DNA from: an uncultured Duodenibacillus sp.
Lineage (GTDB): Bacteria > Pseudomonadota > Gammaproteobacteria > Burkholderiales > Burkholderiaceae_F
Direction: 5' to 3'
DNA: 64,000 bases
NCBI GenBank assembly: GCA_944390745.1
Contig: CALXQK010000009.1
Span: 1 to 64,000, forward strand
Positions 34,601 through 44,865 of the stretch are shown here, piece by piece; the first letter of the stretch is position 1; every line of letters begins with the position of its first letter. Under the pieces are notes generated by a model. The model ran no database searches, was not told the origin of the DNA, and saw only the letters and a list, made by a program, of their open reading frames with translations. Made by a program: the position numbers and the translations under genes.

Positions 34601-35592
34601 GCGTGCTGTCTGCGGCTGGCAGTGAGAATGAGATAAAGAAAGTACGCCCCGCCCCCGATGGTGATGAACACGCTCACCGGCACGCTGTAGCGCGCCGCGT
34701 GCTCAACGAGGAACTGTCCGGCGGCAAGAATGAGCACGCCCGTGAGCACCGAGCCCGCAATGAGCCAGCTGTGCCGGTGCGTGCGAAACATCTGCCGCGC
34801 AAGGTTCGAGGTGATGAGCCCAAGAAACGAGAGCGGCCCCACAAGGGCGGTGGCAATGGCGATGTAAAGCGCCACGCCGAGCATCAGCCGGCGCACGCAG
34901 CGCTCATAGTCCACGCCGAGGTTGACGGCCATCTCGCGCCCGAGGCTCAGGATGTCGAGAATGGCGATCTCGCGCCGAAGCCAGATTGCGACGACTGCCA
35001 GAAGCGCCAGGGCGGGCGCAATCAGCGGGGCGTTGACGCTGCTGAAGTTGGCCACGAGCGAATTGAGCAGCGCGTCGTACTCGTTGGGATCCATGATGCG
35101 CGTCAGCGACGTCTGCGCGCTCGAAAAGAAGGTCGAGAGCACCGTGCCGATCAAAAGGATGTAGAGAACGTTCCCGCCCGTGCGCGCAAAGATCATGTTG
35201 TAGATGAAGTACGCCGCCGCCCCCATCACCGCAAGGTCAACGGCAAAGGCTGCGCAGGCGTTGACGGCAAGCACGCTGCCCGATCCGAAGACAAAGACCA
35301 CGAGCGTGTGCACGAGCACATAAAGCGAGTTCATTCCGAGCAGGCAGGGCGTCACGATCGTGTTTCGAATGATCGTCTGAAACACGAGCGAGGCCGCGGC
35401 AATGGCAAAGCCCGCCGTGCAGATCGCCAGAAGCCTGGGCGTGCGCAGGCTCAGCGCGTAGTCAAAAAACTTCGGATTGATGAAGGAAAACTCATAAAGC
35501 GCGGCGCTTGCCAGCGTGAGCGCAACAAGCGCGGCCATCGCAAGGCGCATGCGGCGCTGGCGCGCTGACGCCCTCAGGGAGTCTTGCTGCAT
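34597..35592 (-). CDS. siderophore ABC transporter permease, second subunit (CeuC/YclO-like)
   Basis: This 331-residue FecCD-family permease has about nine hydrophobic segments and the conserved RTPRLLAICTAGFAIAAASL near 55-75. The cytoplasmic loop GPLSFLGLITSNLARQMF near 250-268 contacts the ATPase. The start at 35592 is chosen because GGGGGAGGGG lies about nine bases upstream; it then begins two bases after the first permease stop. An earlier ATG (35628) would overlap that gene and lacks a ribosome site. Confidence 0.92.
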   Translation of the reverse strand: MQQDSLRASARQRRMRLAMAALVALTLASAALYEFSFINPKFFDYALSLRTPRLLAICTAGFAIAAASLVFQTIIRNTIVTPCLLGMNSLYVLVHTLVVFVFGSGSVLAVNACAAFAVDLAVMGAAAYFIYNMIFARTGGNVLYILLIGTVLSTFFSSAQTSLTRIMDPNEYDALLNSLVANFSSVNAPLIAPALALLAVVAIWLRREIAILDILSLGREMAVNLGVDYERCVRRLMLGVALYIAIATALVGPLSFLGLITSNLARQMFRTHRHSWLIAGSVLTGVLILAAGQFLVEHAARYSVPVSVFITIGGGAYFLYLILTASRRQHA

Positions 35593-35594
35593 CC

Positions 35595-36632
35595 TCAGGC
35601 CCCTCCCCCAATGCGCTGCGGCCCGCATGGGCGCAGTCCGAGGAGCTCCCTGAGCGACTCGCGCGTGAGCGCCCGGCGCCCGAAGCGCAGACGATAGAAA
35701 ATGAGCCCGATGAACGTCAGGCTGCCCACGGTGCCCACGATGAGCTCGATGGGCAGCTCATAGGGCGCAATCAGCACGCGGCCCACAACGTCGCAGACCA
35801 GCACGAAGAGCGCGCCGAAGAGCGCCGTGTCGGCCAGCGCCGCGCGCAGATCGTCGCCCTTGAAAAGCGAGACGATGTTGGGAACGATGAGGCCGATGTA
35901 GGAGATGGCGCCCACCACGGAGACGATGGCGGCGGTGATCATCGCCGCGATCGTCAGGCCGAGAAACAGCACGAGGTTGTAATTGACGCCGAGACTTCTC
36001 GAAAAATCGCGCCCCATGCCGACGATGTTGAACTGCCTGGCGTAGACGAAGGCCAGGGCAATGAGCGGCAGCGTCAGGTAGACGAGCTCATAGTTACCCT
36101 GCAAAATGAGTGAGAAATGCCCGACAAGCCAGGTCGAAAGCGCCTGCGTCATGTCGAAGCGAAAGGCAAGAAAGCTCGTCACGCCGCCGATGACGTTGCC
36201 GAACATGATGCCCACCAGGGGCACGAGCACCGGATCCTTCATGGGCATGCGCATGATGAACCACACGAAGATCCAGGTTCCCGCGACGGCCGCAAGAAAG
36301 GCAAACAGCGCCCGCCCCCAGAGCGTGGACTCGGGAAGAAAGAGCAGCGCCAGAAGTATTCCAAGCTGCGCCGAGGAAATCGTGGCGCCCGTCGTGGGGG
36401 AAACAAACTTGTTGGCGCAGAGCTGCTGCATCAGGAGCCCGGCAATGCTCATGCCCGCCCCGGTCAGAAGAATGGCCAAAAGCCGCGGCAGCCGGCTTGC
36501 AAGAAAGACGTAGAGCGCCTCGGCGTCGCCGCCCAGAATCTGCGCAAGGCTGATGTCGGCGGCTCCGATGAAAAGCGAGGCAAACCCTGCACCCAGGGTG
36601 AGAAGAAAAAGAATGGCAGTCGATCGCGTCAT
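35595..36632 (-). CDS. siderophore ABC transporter permease, first subunit (CeuB/YclN-like)
   Basis: This 345-residue FecCD-family permease shows SRLPRLLAILLTGAGMSIAG near 48-67, GMGRDFSRSLGV near 203-214 and AISYIGLIVPNIVSLF near 245-260. It pairs with the next gene to form the membrane channel of the importer. First gene of the operon; gene order permease-permease-ATPase-binding protein matches ceuBCDE and yclNOPQ. The ATG at 36632 is 31 bases from the Fur box, so the operator covers the promoter region. Confidence 0.93.
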   Translation of the reverse strand: MTRSTAILFLLTLGAGFASLFIGAADISLAQILGGDAEALYVFLASRLPRLLAILLTGAGMSIAGLLMQQLCANKFVSPTTGATISSAQLGILLALLFLPESTLWGRALFAFLAAVAGTWIFVWFIMRMPMKDPVLVPLVGIMFGNVIGGVTSFLAFRFDMTQALSTWLVGHFSLILQGNYELVYLTLPLIALAFVYARQFNIVGMGRDFSRSLGVNYNLVLFLGLTIAAMITAAIVSVVGAISYIGLIVPNIVSLFKGDDLRAALADTALFGALFVLVCDVVGRVLIAPYELPIELIVGTVGSLTFIGLIFYRLRFGRRALTRESLRELLGLRPCGPQRIGGGA

Positions 36633-36663
36633 GGGTCGGCTCGGATGTTGAAGCGACGCCAAT

Positions 36664-36682
36664 GATAATGATTGTCATTTGC
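36664..36682 (-). promoter_or_regulatory. Fur box upstream of the siderophore ABC operon
   Basis: GATAATGATTGTCATTTGC matches the 19-base Fur consensus at 15 of 19 positions, the best of three such sites in this window. It lies immediately upstream of the first permease gene, where a bound Fur-Fe(II) would block transcription under iron sufficiency. Confidence 0.85.
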
Positions 36683-36726
36683 AATTCAACACGAGACCAG
36701 CCTTTCCTTGCATTGGGCCCTCGTCG

Positions 36727-36772
36727 AAAAAAACGCATCGCGGCGCCGGGATCGACCGGACGCTGCGATGCG
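36727..36772 (-). terminator. intrinsic terminator of the flavoprotein gene
   Basis: CGCATCGC-type arms (36734-36741 with 36765-36772) enclose a GC-rich loop and are followed on the minus strand by seven U (complement of 36727-36733). It isolates the flavoprotein transcript from the Fur-regulated operon downstream. Confidence 0.8.
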
Positions 36773-36801
36773 CTCAGGGGAATTTCAAGCGGTGTTCGAG
36801 C

Positions 36802-38280
36802 CTACTTCCTGCTGGCTCTGGCCGCGCTCTGTCCAGCCACGCGTCCGTAGGTGAAGATGTCGGCCATGGCATTTCCGCCCACGCGGTTGGTGCCGTGAAC
36901 CACGCCGGTGATTTCACCCGCAGCCCAGAGGCTGGGAATCACCTTGCCGTCGCGATCGATCACCTCGGCGTTTGTGTTGATCACCACGCCGCCCATCGTG
37001 TGGTGGCGCTTCATGGTGACCTGTCCGGCATAGAAGGGCGCCTTGATGATCTTGTTGACGAGCATCGAGGGTGCGCGGCCCATCGGATCCTTCTTGGTAT
37101 CGACGGCCTTGTTGTAGGCGTCGATCGTCTCCTTGAGGACGGCGGGCTTGACGTTCATCAGGCCGGCGAGCTCCTCGATCGTGTTGGCGATCTTGAGCGT
37201 TCCCTCCTTGCGGGCGGCTTCATTCTCAGGCCCCTTGGAGTTCTTCTGCAGCTCAAAGCCGTCGGCGTCGACGATCGTCCAGGCGATCATTTCAGGCTGG
37301 GCGAGCATGGCGTCGCGCAGCACGTCGCGGCGCGCATCCTCATTGATGAAGCGCTTGCCTTCAATGTTGGTGAAGATGAAGCGGTCCACGTGGGTAAAGA
37401 GGTTCGGGTACTTCCTGCCGTCAGGCAGGCCGCCAGGGATGCACTGGATGTAGTCAAGGCAGGTTGTCTGCGCACCAAGGTCGACAAGGTCGTTGAGCAC
37501 CTCGCCCGTGGCGCCGGGCTGGTTGGTCGTGCCGAGCTTTTCCAGTCGCGGGTCATGCAGACCGCAGAGCTTGGCGTTGGCCGCGAAGCCGCCGGCGCAG
37601 ACAATCACGCCGGTGCGCGCACGGACGTTCACGAGCTTGCCGCCCTGTTCGACCTGAACGCCGAGCACGCGGCCCGCAAAGGGCTTCTCGCGCACGATGT
37701 TCACCACCTTGGAGTCAAGCTCGACGGGAATGCCCTCCCTCTTGCAGACGTCGGTGAGCGCAATGATGTAGGTCGATCCGCGCGGACCGAGGGGATTGCG
37801 GGCGCGCGGATGCAGACCGCCGTAGATTTGGTAGATGCGGTCCTCAAACTTGACGCCGTGATCCTTGAGCCACTGCACGCTCTCAGGCGCCAGAGCCGTG
37901 AGCTTTCTGACGATTTCAGGGTTGCCGCGATAGTCGCCCGCAGCAAGCGTCTGGCTGGCGTGCAGCTCGGGCGAATCCTTGATGCCCGCCTTCTCGTAGT
38001 CGGCCTTCACGGCAGCATTGAATCCGCCGCCGGCGCGCAGCGTGTTGCCGCCCGGATAGGGCATCTTTTCAAGCACAAGCACGTCCTTGACGCCGGCCTC
38101 CTTGGCCGTCACGGCTGCGGCAAGACCCGCGCCGCCAGCGCCGATCACAATGACGTCCACCGTCCGGTCCCACCGGGAGGGAGCGGCAAAGGGATCGCTC
38201 ATGGCAAAGGCGGGCATGGCGCCGAGGACGCCGGCCATGGCGGCCGTCAAAACAAATTGACGTCGAGAAATTCCGGACAT
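36802..38280 (-). CDS. Tat-exported FAD-binding fumarate-reductase-like flavoprotein
   Basis: The protein is 492 residues. A twin-arginine signal (SRRQFVLTAAMAG, ending PAFA) directs the folded flavoprotein to the periplasm. The FAD-binding motif VIVIGAGGAGLAAAV lies near 45 and continues to EKMPYPGGNTL. Residues matching the catalytic set of soluble fumarate reductases are present: NEDARRD near 315 (acid Arg), HHTMGG near 425 and HGTNRVGGNA near 463. It therefore probably reduces a double bond of an unsaturated organic acid as an anaerobic electron acceptor. It carries no haem or covalent-FMN domain, so a separate electron donor is required and none is adjacent. The start at 38280 is preferred because AAGGAG is six bases upstream. 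The divergent LysR gene probably controls it. Confidence 0.88.
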   Translation of the reverse strand: MSGISRRQFVLTAAMAGVLGAMPAFAMSDPFAAPSRWDRTVDVIVIGAGGAGLAAAVTAKEAGVKDVLVLEKMPYPGGNTLRAGGGFNAAVKADYEKAGIKDSPELHASQTLAAGDYRGNPEIVRKLTALAPESVQWLKDHGVKFEDRIYQIYGGLHPRARNPLGPRGSTYIIALTDVCKREGIPVELDSKVVNIVREKPFAGRVLGVQVEQGGKLVNVRARTGVIVCAGGFAANAKLCGLHDPRLEKLGTTNQPGATGEVLNDLVDLGAQTTCLDYIQCIPGGLPDGRKYPNLFTHVDRFIFTNIEGKRFINEDARRDVLRDAMLAQPEMIAWTIVDADGFELQKNSKGPENEAARKEGTLKIANTIEELAGLMNVKPAVLKETIDAYNKAVDTKKDPMGRAPSMLVNKIIKAPFYAGQVTMKRHHTMGGVVINTNAEVIDRDGKVIPSLWAAGEITGVVHGTNRVGGNAMADIFTYGRVAGQSAARASRK

Positions 38281-38436
38281 TTTCATCTCCTTGATGTTCG
38301 AAACACTGAAAGTGCGCGCTGGCGACGCCGCGCCGGCCGCTGCCTTTCAAGCGCCTTTTTATTTTTCAACGCACGCCTTTTGGGCGCGCGTCAGCTCATC
38401 GAGGAGAAATTTTGAGACCGCACAATGCTTCACGCA

Positions 38437-38456
38437 ATTGATATATTTTTATCAAT
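38437..38456. promoter_or_regulatory. inverted repeat, candidate LysR operator
   Basis: ATTGATA and TATCAAT form a perfect inverted repeat with a six-base A/T spacer, in the 198-base gap between the divergent flavoprotein and LysR genes. It contains the T-N11-A form expected of LysR-type binding sites. A further ATTGAT half-site lies 13 bases to the right. Confidence 0.6.
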
Positions 38457-38478
38457 CCATAAATTTCATTGATGCATC

Positions 38479-39444
38479 ATGAGAGCGCTGTCCGACGTCA
38501 GTCTCGACTTGCTTCGCGTCTTTGAGCGCGTGGTGCGAACCGGCAGCATGACGGCTGCCGCGCGTACGCTTTTCATCACGCAGCCGGCGGTCTCGCACGC
38601 CGTCTCGCAGCTCGAGCAGCTGCTTGACTGTCGGCTTTTTGAGCGCGCCAGCCGCAGGCTTTTTCTCACCGATGAAGGCCGCGCCGTTTACGAAGCCGCC
38701 AGCCGCGCCCGCGAGGCAATCGCTCAAGGCGAACGCGCCCTGCAGGAGGTACGGGCCAGAAAAACAGGACTGCTTCGCATCGGCTGTCCTTTTTTGATTC
38801 TTCAAACTTGCCTCACGCCGCTTCTGGCGGCCTTTCACAAGAAGCATCCTGACGTACGGCTGCAGGTGGAGATTGAAAACCGCATGCAGCCCATGCTTGA
38901 ACTCGTGCGCGGCCGCAAGGTGGATCTGCTCTTTCTGGCTACGCCCGAGCCGGGTGCCGTTGCCCCTGATCTCGACTCGGAGACGCTCGGACGGTTTCAA
39001 TACGCATTCTTTGCCAGCCGCGCCCATTATCCGCAGCTGGACCGACGCAGACTCAGCCTTGAGGAAATCAACGCCCACCCAATCGTGATCCTTCGGCCGG
39101 GCAACAACACGCGCGACTATCTCGACCGGCTCTTTGCCGATGCCGGCCTCAAGCTCAACGCGCAGTGGGAGACGAAGACGATGGCCCTGACCGAGGAATT
39201 CACCAAGGCGGGGCTGGGAATCGGCGCCATGCTTGTTTCTGAACATCCCATCGTCAGGCCGCACACCGAGGGGCTGATGAAGCTGCGATGCAGCGCCGCC
39301 ATGCCGCAGGGCCGCTACATGGCGTTTCACCGCAGGGACGAGGCGCTTGCCGACACGGCCCGCATCTTCCTGGACATGGTGCATCAGCATCTCGAGGCGA
39401 TGCCGTCAAGAAGGTCCCGTCCGGGCAAATCCGCGCCGGCATGA
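38479..39444 (+). CDS. LysR-family transcriptional regulator
   Basis: The regulator is 321 residues. An N-terminal winged helix-turn-helix spans about 5-65 (TGSMTAAARTLFITQPAVSH, QLEQLLDCRLFERASRR). A periplasmic-binding-protein-like effector domain starts near 95 (GLLRIGCPFLIL). LysR genes commonly face the gene they regulate, and here the divergent partner is the fumarate-reductase-like flavoprotein. The likely effector is that enzyme's substrate, which is inference. The gene starts 198 bases from the flavoprotein start. Confidence 0.9.
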   Translation: MRALSDVSLDLLRVFERVVRTGSMTAAARTLFITQPAVSHAVSQLEQLLDCRLFERASRRLFLTDEGRAVYEAASRAREAIAQGERALQEVRARKTGLLRIGCPFLILQTCLTPLLAAFHKKHPDVRLQVEIENRMQPMLELVRGRKVDLLFLATPEPGAVAPDLDSETLGRFQYAFFASRAHYPQLDRRRLSLEEINAHPIVILRPGNNTRDYLDRLFADAGLKLNAQWETKTMALTEEFTKAGLGIGAMLVSEHPIVRPHTEGLMKLRCSAAMPQGRYMAFHRRDEALADTARIFLDMVHQHLEAMPSRRSRPGKSAPA

Positions 39445-39496
39445 GAAAGTCGCCGTCACGACCCGGAAGCCTTCGGCGGAGACGGTCTGGTTTTCG

Positions 39497-40816
39497 TCAT
39501 TGCCCCTGCGCCTTGAGAGCTGCCTTCCCGCAGGTCTTCTGCACCAGGCGCTGTGCGCGCCTGCCGGCTTTTTCGTCAAGCGCCCGGCAGCGCGCAATGA
39601 AGCGCCCCGGGTCCTTTTCAAGCACAAAGCCCCTTGCCTCCCGGGCGCAGGCCGCATCGGGCGGCGCGAGATAAAGCTCTTGCGCGCGCGCAAGAAGCGG
39701 CTCAGCCTCCTCGCCCCTGCGAGCGCGCAGCCCGCCGACCCTGAGGGCAAGCTCGGGCCCGAGGCGCGCGCATCGGGAGGCATGGCGGCGCACCGCCCTC
39801 AGGGCCTCCCGCGGCAGCATCCGCGCAAAGCGGCCGCGCTCAAGGTCGGCCGCAAACCAGCACTCGCGCACGAAGTCAAGAAGGTAGTCCCTGATCGTCT
39901 GCGCCTGTCTCGCCGCGCGGCAGATTTCCCGCACGCTGCCCTTGAGCATGCGCGCCCAGCTGCCGACATAGGCCGCATGCGCGCGCATGTCCTGCGCAAT
40001 GCCAAGTTCGGCCGCGAGCATCATCGAGGCGATTTCAGCGCAAAGCTCCTCGCGCGCGCAGTCCGTCGTCCGCGCGCCCTTGCGGTCCTCATCCAGCGCC
40101 GGACCTTCTGCAGGAAAGCGTCCGAGCCGCTGCGGATGCCCGCTCCAATGGCAGAGCTCATGCAGGGCGGCAGCGTAGAAGTCCTGCGCCGACTCAAACT
40201 CCTCGCGGGCAGGAAGCTCAATGCGGTCAAGCCGCACGTTGTACGCCGGCTGCGTTCCCCAGCCCTGGACAATCTCTGCGCCCGAGGCCGCAAGAATCTG
40301 CTCGGCGCGCTCCTGCGGCGACCACTCGCCGCGGGGAAACACGCGCTCGGAAAGCGCCACGCCCTCGGTCTGCTCCATGTTGTAGACCATGTAGGTCTTG
40401 AGCACGACTGCGGCCTGCTCGCGGGCGCCGCTCTCGCCGGTGCGGAGCCCCGCCGGGCGCACCGCGCAGTAAAGACACGGCGCGCCGATCTCCCCCGGAC
40501 GGATGCGGCCGCCGCAGCGGCGGGCAAAGCGCCTTGTGATCCAGCGCGCGTCGTGATAGCCCTTCGCCATCCCCCACAGCGAAAGGCACAGAAAGTTGAA
40601 TCCCTGGTAGGGCCTTCCCGTGGCGGCCGAAACCGGACTGCTCATCCCCTTCCAGGTCTTCGTCCATTGCGGCTCGCCGCTCTCAAGGAGCGCCAGCAGC
40701 CTTTGGACGGCCTCCTCGGGGCGCAGTCTCTCCCCGGGTGCGTCGTCCATGCCGTCCGGCTCTTTCAAACTCTTTGAATCTCCTTGCGCCGCCCGACGCG
40801 CCCCACTGGAAGTCAT
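39497..40816 (-). CDS. ArdC-like antirestriction protein (ssDNA-binding domain plus zinc peptidase)
   Basis: The protein is 439 residues. The N-terminal part (about 30-160) resembles the ArdC/TraC1 single-stranded-DNA-binding domain (SPVSAATGRPYQGFNFLCLS, ARWITRRFA). A metallopeptidase motif, HELCHWSGH, lies near 222, with a downstream EELCAEIA supplying the third ligand. The last 130 residues are Arg/Ala-rich and not recognisable. ArdC proteins travel on conjugative plasmids and integrative elements, where they protect entering DNA from restriction. Here there is no relaxase, integrase or replication gene nearby, so it looks like a resident leftover or a domesticated copy. The ATG at 40816 has GGAGAG upstream. 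Confidence 0.8.
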   Translation of the reverse strand: MTSSGARRAAQGDSKSLKEPDGMDDAPGERLRPEEAVQRLLALLESGEPQWTKTWKGMSSPVSAATGRPYQGFNFLCLSLWGMAKGYHDARWITRRFARRCGGRIRPGEIGAPCLYCAVRPAGLRTGESGAREQAAVVLKTYMVYNMEQTEGVALSERVFPRGEWSPQERAEQILAASGAEIVQGWGTQPAYNVRLDRIELPAREEFESAQDFYAAALHELCHWSGHPQRLGRFPAEGPALDEDRKGARTTDCAREELCAEIASMMLAAELGIAQDMRAHAAYVGSWARMLKGSVREICRAARQAQTIRDYLLDFVRECWFAADLERGRFARMLPREALRAVRRHASRCARLGPELALRVGGLRARRGEEAEPLLARAQELYLAPPDAACAREARGFVLEKDPGRFIARCRALDEKAGRRAQRLVQKTCGKAALKAQGQ

Positions 40817-40980
40817 CGACTCTCTCCGCTGCGTCCTTTTTCTTCGAATGGAAAGCGGAGAGCGCGAGAAACCCATGGCGCCCTGCTCAGGACGAAAAGG
40901 CAGACGCCGAGGCCTCCCGCTTCTCCCCGCAGAAGGAAGACTAAGAACCCGTGCGTCAGGATTGGTCGCAGACGAAAAGA

Positions 40981-41014
40981 CCCCCGCTCAAATTCCACGG
41001 AAATTGAGCGGGGG
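40981..41014 (-). terminator. intrinsic terminator downstream of the broken MBL gene
   Basis: CCCCCGCTCAA pairs with TTGAGCGGGGG around a 12-base loop; on the minus strand TCTTTTCG follows. The hairpin is intact although the gene in front is not. Confidence 0.7.
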
Positions 41015-41037
41015 AGCTCACACCGGGCAAAGGCGGC

Positions 41038-41864
41038 TTATCGGGGGCTGACGAATCGGTAGCCGCGCACCGGATCCCTTTCAATCCGGCCGATCTCCTT
41101 GATGTGCATGCCGGCAAAAATGCGTCCGTGCTCGGCAGCGTCGGCAAGCACGGCCTCACGCGCGGCTGCGGCCATCGTCGGGTGCGCATCGTAGATGGTG
41201 CAGTAGTCGGTCCATCGCATCTGGATCGCAGCGACATGAATGAGGTCGCCGACGATCGTCATGCCGACGCCCTTTGAATCGATGTCGTAGCGGGTGTGTC
41301 CGAACGTGTGCCCGCGCGCTGCGCGCGGCGTAATGCCCGGCACAACCTCGTCGCCGTATTCGAAGGTCTTGATGCGCTCGCCGTAGACCCTTGCCACCCG
41401 CTTGGCCAGCGCGACGTATTCCGGCTCACGGTCCATGTCATGCATCCAGGCGTCGAACTCAACGCCCGATATATGAAGCACGGCGTTCGGATAGGTCGCC
41501 TCGCCTCCTGTGAGCAGCCCCGAAATGTGATCCACGTCGAGATGCGTCATGAAAATGTCGGTCACCTCGGCGGGCGTCACGCCGAGCCTTTGAAGGCTCT
41601 CAACCGTGAGCGCGTCAATGCCCGAATCCCTGCCCCAGCCGCCGTCAAAGAGAACCTTGCGTCCTGCGGTCCAATGTCGCCCACCTGCACGGATTCAATG
41701 GAGACGGCGTGCGGGATGGCGGTCAAAACAGCCGTCTGCGTCTTGTCTGCCGCAAAGGCAGGATCAAGCGGAAGGCTGACGACGGCTGCGGCAAGCATGG
41801 ACGCTGCCAGGGCAGCGCCCAGGGAATGGCGGCAAGCGCCAGCGGATTGCTTCATGATTTTCAT
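41038..41864 (-). pseudogene. secreted metallo-beta-lactamase-fold hydrolase, broken by a frameshift
   Basis: Two minus-strand reading frames make up one protein. The first (from 41864) encodes a signal peptide (LGAALAASMLAAAVVSLPL) and the start of the domain, running out of sense after VQVGD. The second, which becomes readable near 41670 as GRKVLFDGGWGRDSGIDALT, continues to 41038 with the metal-binding motif THLDVDHISG, HTFGHT and GDLIH. The change of frame equals one missing base around 41655-41690. All metal-site motifs after the break are intact, so the lesion is young or is a sequencing error. Relatives include lactonase-like and alkylsulfatase-unrelated MBL hydrolases; the substrate is unknown. 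Confidence 0.75.
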
Positions 41865-41931
41865 CCGGTGAGTTTGTTTCTGCTGTCGCCCGGCGCAGCC
41901 TCTGCAGGGACATGCGCGCCAGGCTGCATTT

Positions 41932-42093
41932 TTACGGCTGTCCGGCTGCGAGCTTGCTGAGCTCCCCGGCGTGCCTTGCCGTGAGAACGACCGCCGCGCC
42001 CTCCTCTGCAAAAACCTCTGCAATCGTGCGGTCCATGCCGCAGCTCGCGCCCGTAATCAAGGCGCTCTTGCCCGCAAGCATCTGTACGTCCAT
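41932..42093 (-). pseudogene. truncated short-chain dehydrogenase/reductase (53-codon stump)
   Basis: The reading frame from ATG 42093 encodes 53 residues before TAA (41932-41934). The sequence is the beginning of an SDR Rossmann fold: GKSALITGASCGMDRTIAE is the TGxxxGxG nucleotide-binding loop with its Gly pattern altered (GMD for GIG), followed by FAEEGAAVVLTAR. About 190 residues, including the YxxxK active site, are missing. A good ribosome site (GGAGG) survives upstream. It precedes the frameshifted MBL gene by 67 bases on the same strand, so both were probably one operon that is decaying. Confidence 0.7.
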
Positions 42094-42253
42094 TTCAAGG
42101 ATCCTCCCAAAGAAGCTCGTCAGCTGCGGGCAAATTCTCCGGAATAAGACCGTAAATTACAAATACTTTATTCACAACGCTTTACATGCCTTTTAAGCAT
42201 ATAAAGATCCTCGACGAAAATTTCCGCAGAAATTTTCTTGCTCATAAAAATGC

Positions 42254-42280
42254 CCCCAGAAAGCGTCTCGCTTTCTGGGG
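42254..42280 (-). terminator. intrinsic terminator of the isc operon
   Basis: A perfect 12-bp stem, CCCCAGAAAGCG with CGCTTTCTGGGG, has a three-base loop and is followed on the minus strand by CATTTTTATG. It lies about 75 bases after the iscX stop. Confidence 0.8.
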
Positions 42281-42352
42281 ACAGTTCAATTTCGAACGGG
42301 TTTTTGTGCGGATTGCCCAATGATTTGCAGCGCCGGGCGTCCGGGCAGAGCA

Positions 42353-42550
42353 TCAGCGCTCGTCAATCCAGGCCTGAAGAATCGCCTCGAGCAGCGGCTC
42401 GGTGCTCTTTTCGGGATCATCGTCGAAGTCCTCGAGCGCGAGCACCCGGTCGCGCAGCTCGGACAGGCGCAGCGTCACCGGATCGAGATCAGGCTCGTTG
42501 TCGTAGAGCTCCTCGGCGATGGGCAGCGCATCAGTCCATTTGTAGCCCAT
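42353..42550 (-). CDS. iscX: Fe-S assembly protein IscX
   Basis: The product is 65 residues, the usual length. Family residues are visible: MGYKWTDALPIAEELYD at the start, DLDPVTLRLSELRD, and LEDFDDDPEKSTEPLLEAIL. IscX binds IscS and iron through its acidic surface and modulates the rate of cluster formation. It is the last gene of the operon, 30 bases after fdx. Confidence 0.95.
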   Translation of the reverse strand: MGYKWTDALPIAEELYDNEPDLDPVTLRLSELRDRVLALEDFDDDPEKSTEPLLEAILQAWIDER

Positions 42551-42580
42551 GATGGTCTCTCCCTGACCGGATGTCCGGCA

Positions 42581-42916
42581 TTACTCCTCGTTGACGAGGT
42601 TGCGGTTGTTTCTGGGAATTTCAATCGTGATGTCCTCGTCGCCCATCACGCACTGGCAGGCCAGGCGCGACTGCGGCGTGGCGCCGAAGGCGTTGTCGAG
42701 GTGGTCGTACTCGTTGTCGTCGGGCTCGTTGAGGCTGTCAAAGCCCTCGCGCACGATCACGTGGCAGGTGGCGCAGGCGCAGTTGTACTCGCAGGCGTGG
42801 GGCAGCTTGATGCCGGCCTTGTTGAGGGACTGGGCGAGCCTTTCACCCTTTGCAACCTCAATGCTGGCGCCCTGCGGGCAAATGGTCTCGTGCGGGAGAA
42901 TCGTCACAATCGGCAT
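42581..42916 (-). CDS. fdx: [2Fe-2S] ferredoxin of the ISC system
   Basis: The product is 111 residues. It is an adrenodoxin-type ferredoxin with the cluster-binding pattern CEYNCACATC and a fourth Cys in LACQC. It supplies electrons to IscU-bound cluster assembly. The start at 42916 has AGAGGAAA upstream; the open frame continues about 87 codons further but only as antisense of hscA. It lies 43 bases after hscA. Confidence 0.95.
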   Translation of the reverse strand: MPIVTILPHETICPQGASIEVAKGERLAQSLNKAGIKLPHACEYNCACATCHVIVREGFDSLNEPDDNEYDHLDNAFGATPQSRLACQCVMGDEDITIEIPRNNRNLVNEE

Positions 42917-42959
42917 ATTCTCTTTTCCTCTGTTGTCGTTTTGAAATGGTCTCTGGGGA

Positions 42960-44840
<1,881 letters not shown>

Positions 44841-44865
44841 CTTTTCGTTTTTCTTTTTCCAGCGT

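Noticed and set aside
36679-38415. 578-codon plus-strand open frame opposite the Tat flavoprotein
   Set aside because: The minus-strand protein has signal, FAD and catalytic motifs; the plus-strand frame is a shadow.
42168-42353. 61-codon minus-strand frame after iscX
   Set aside because: It spans the isc terminator hairpin and lacks a ribosome site or family resemblance.
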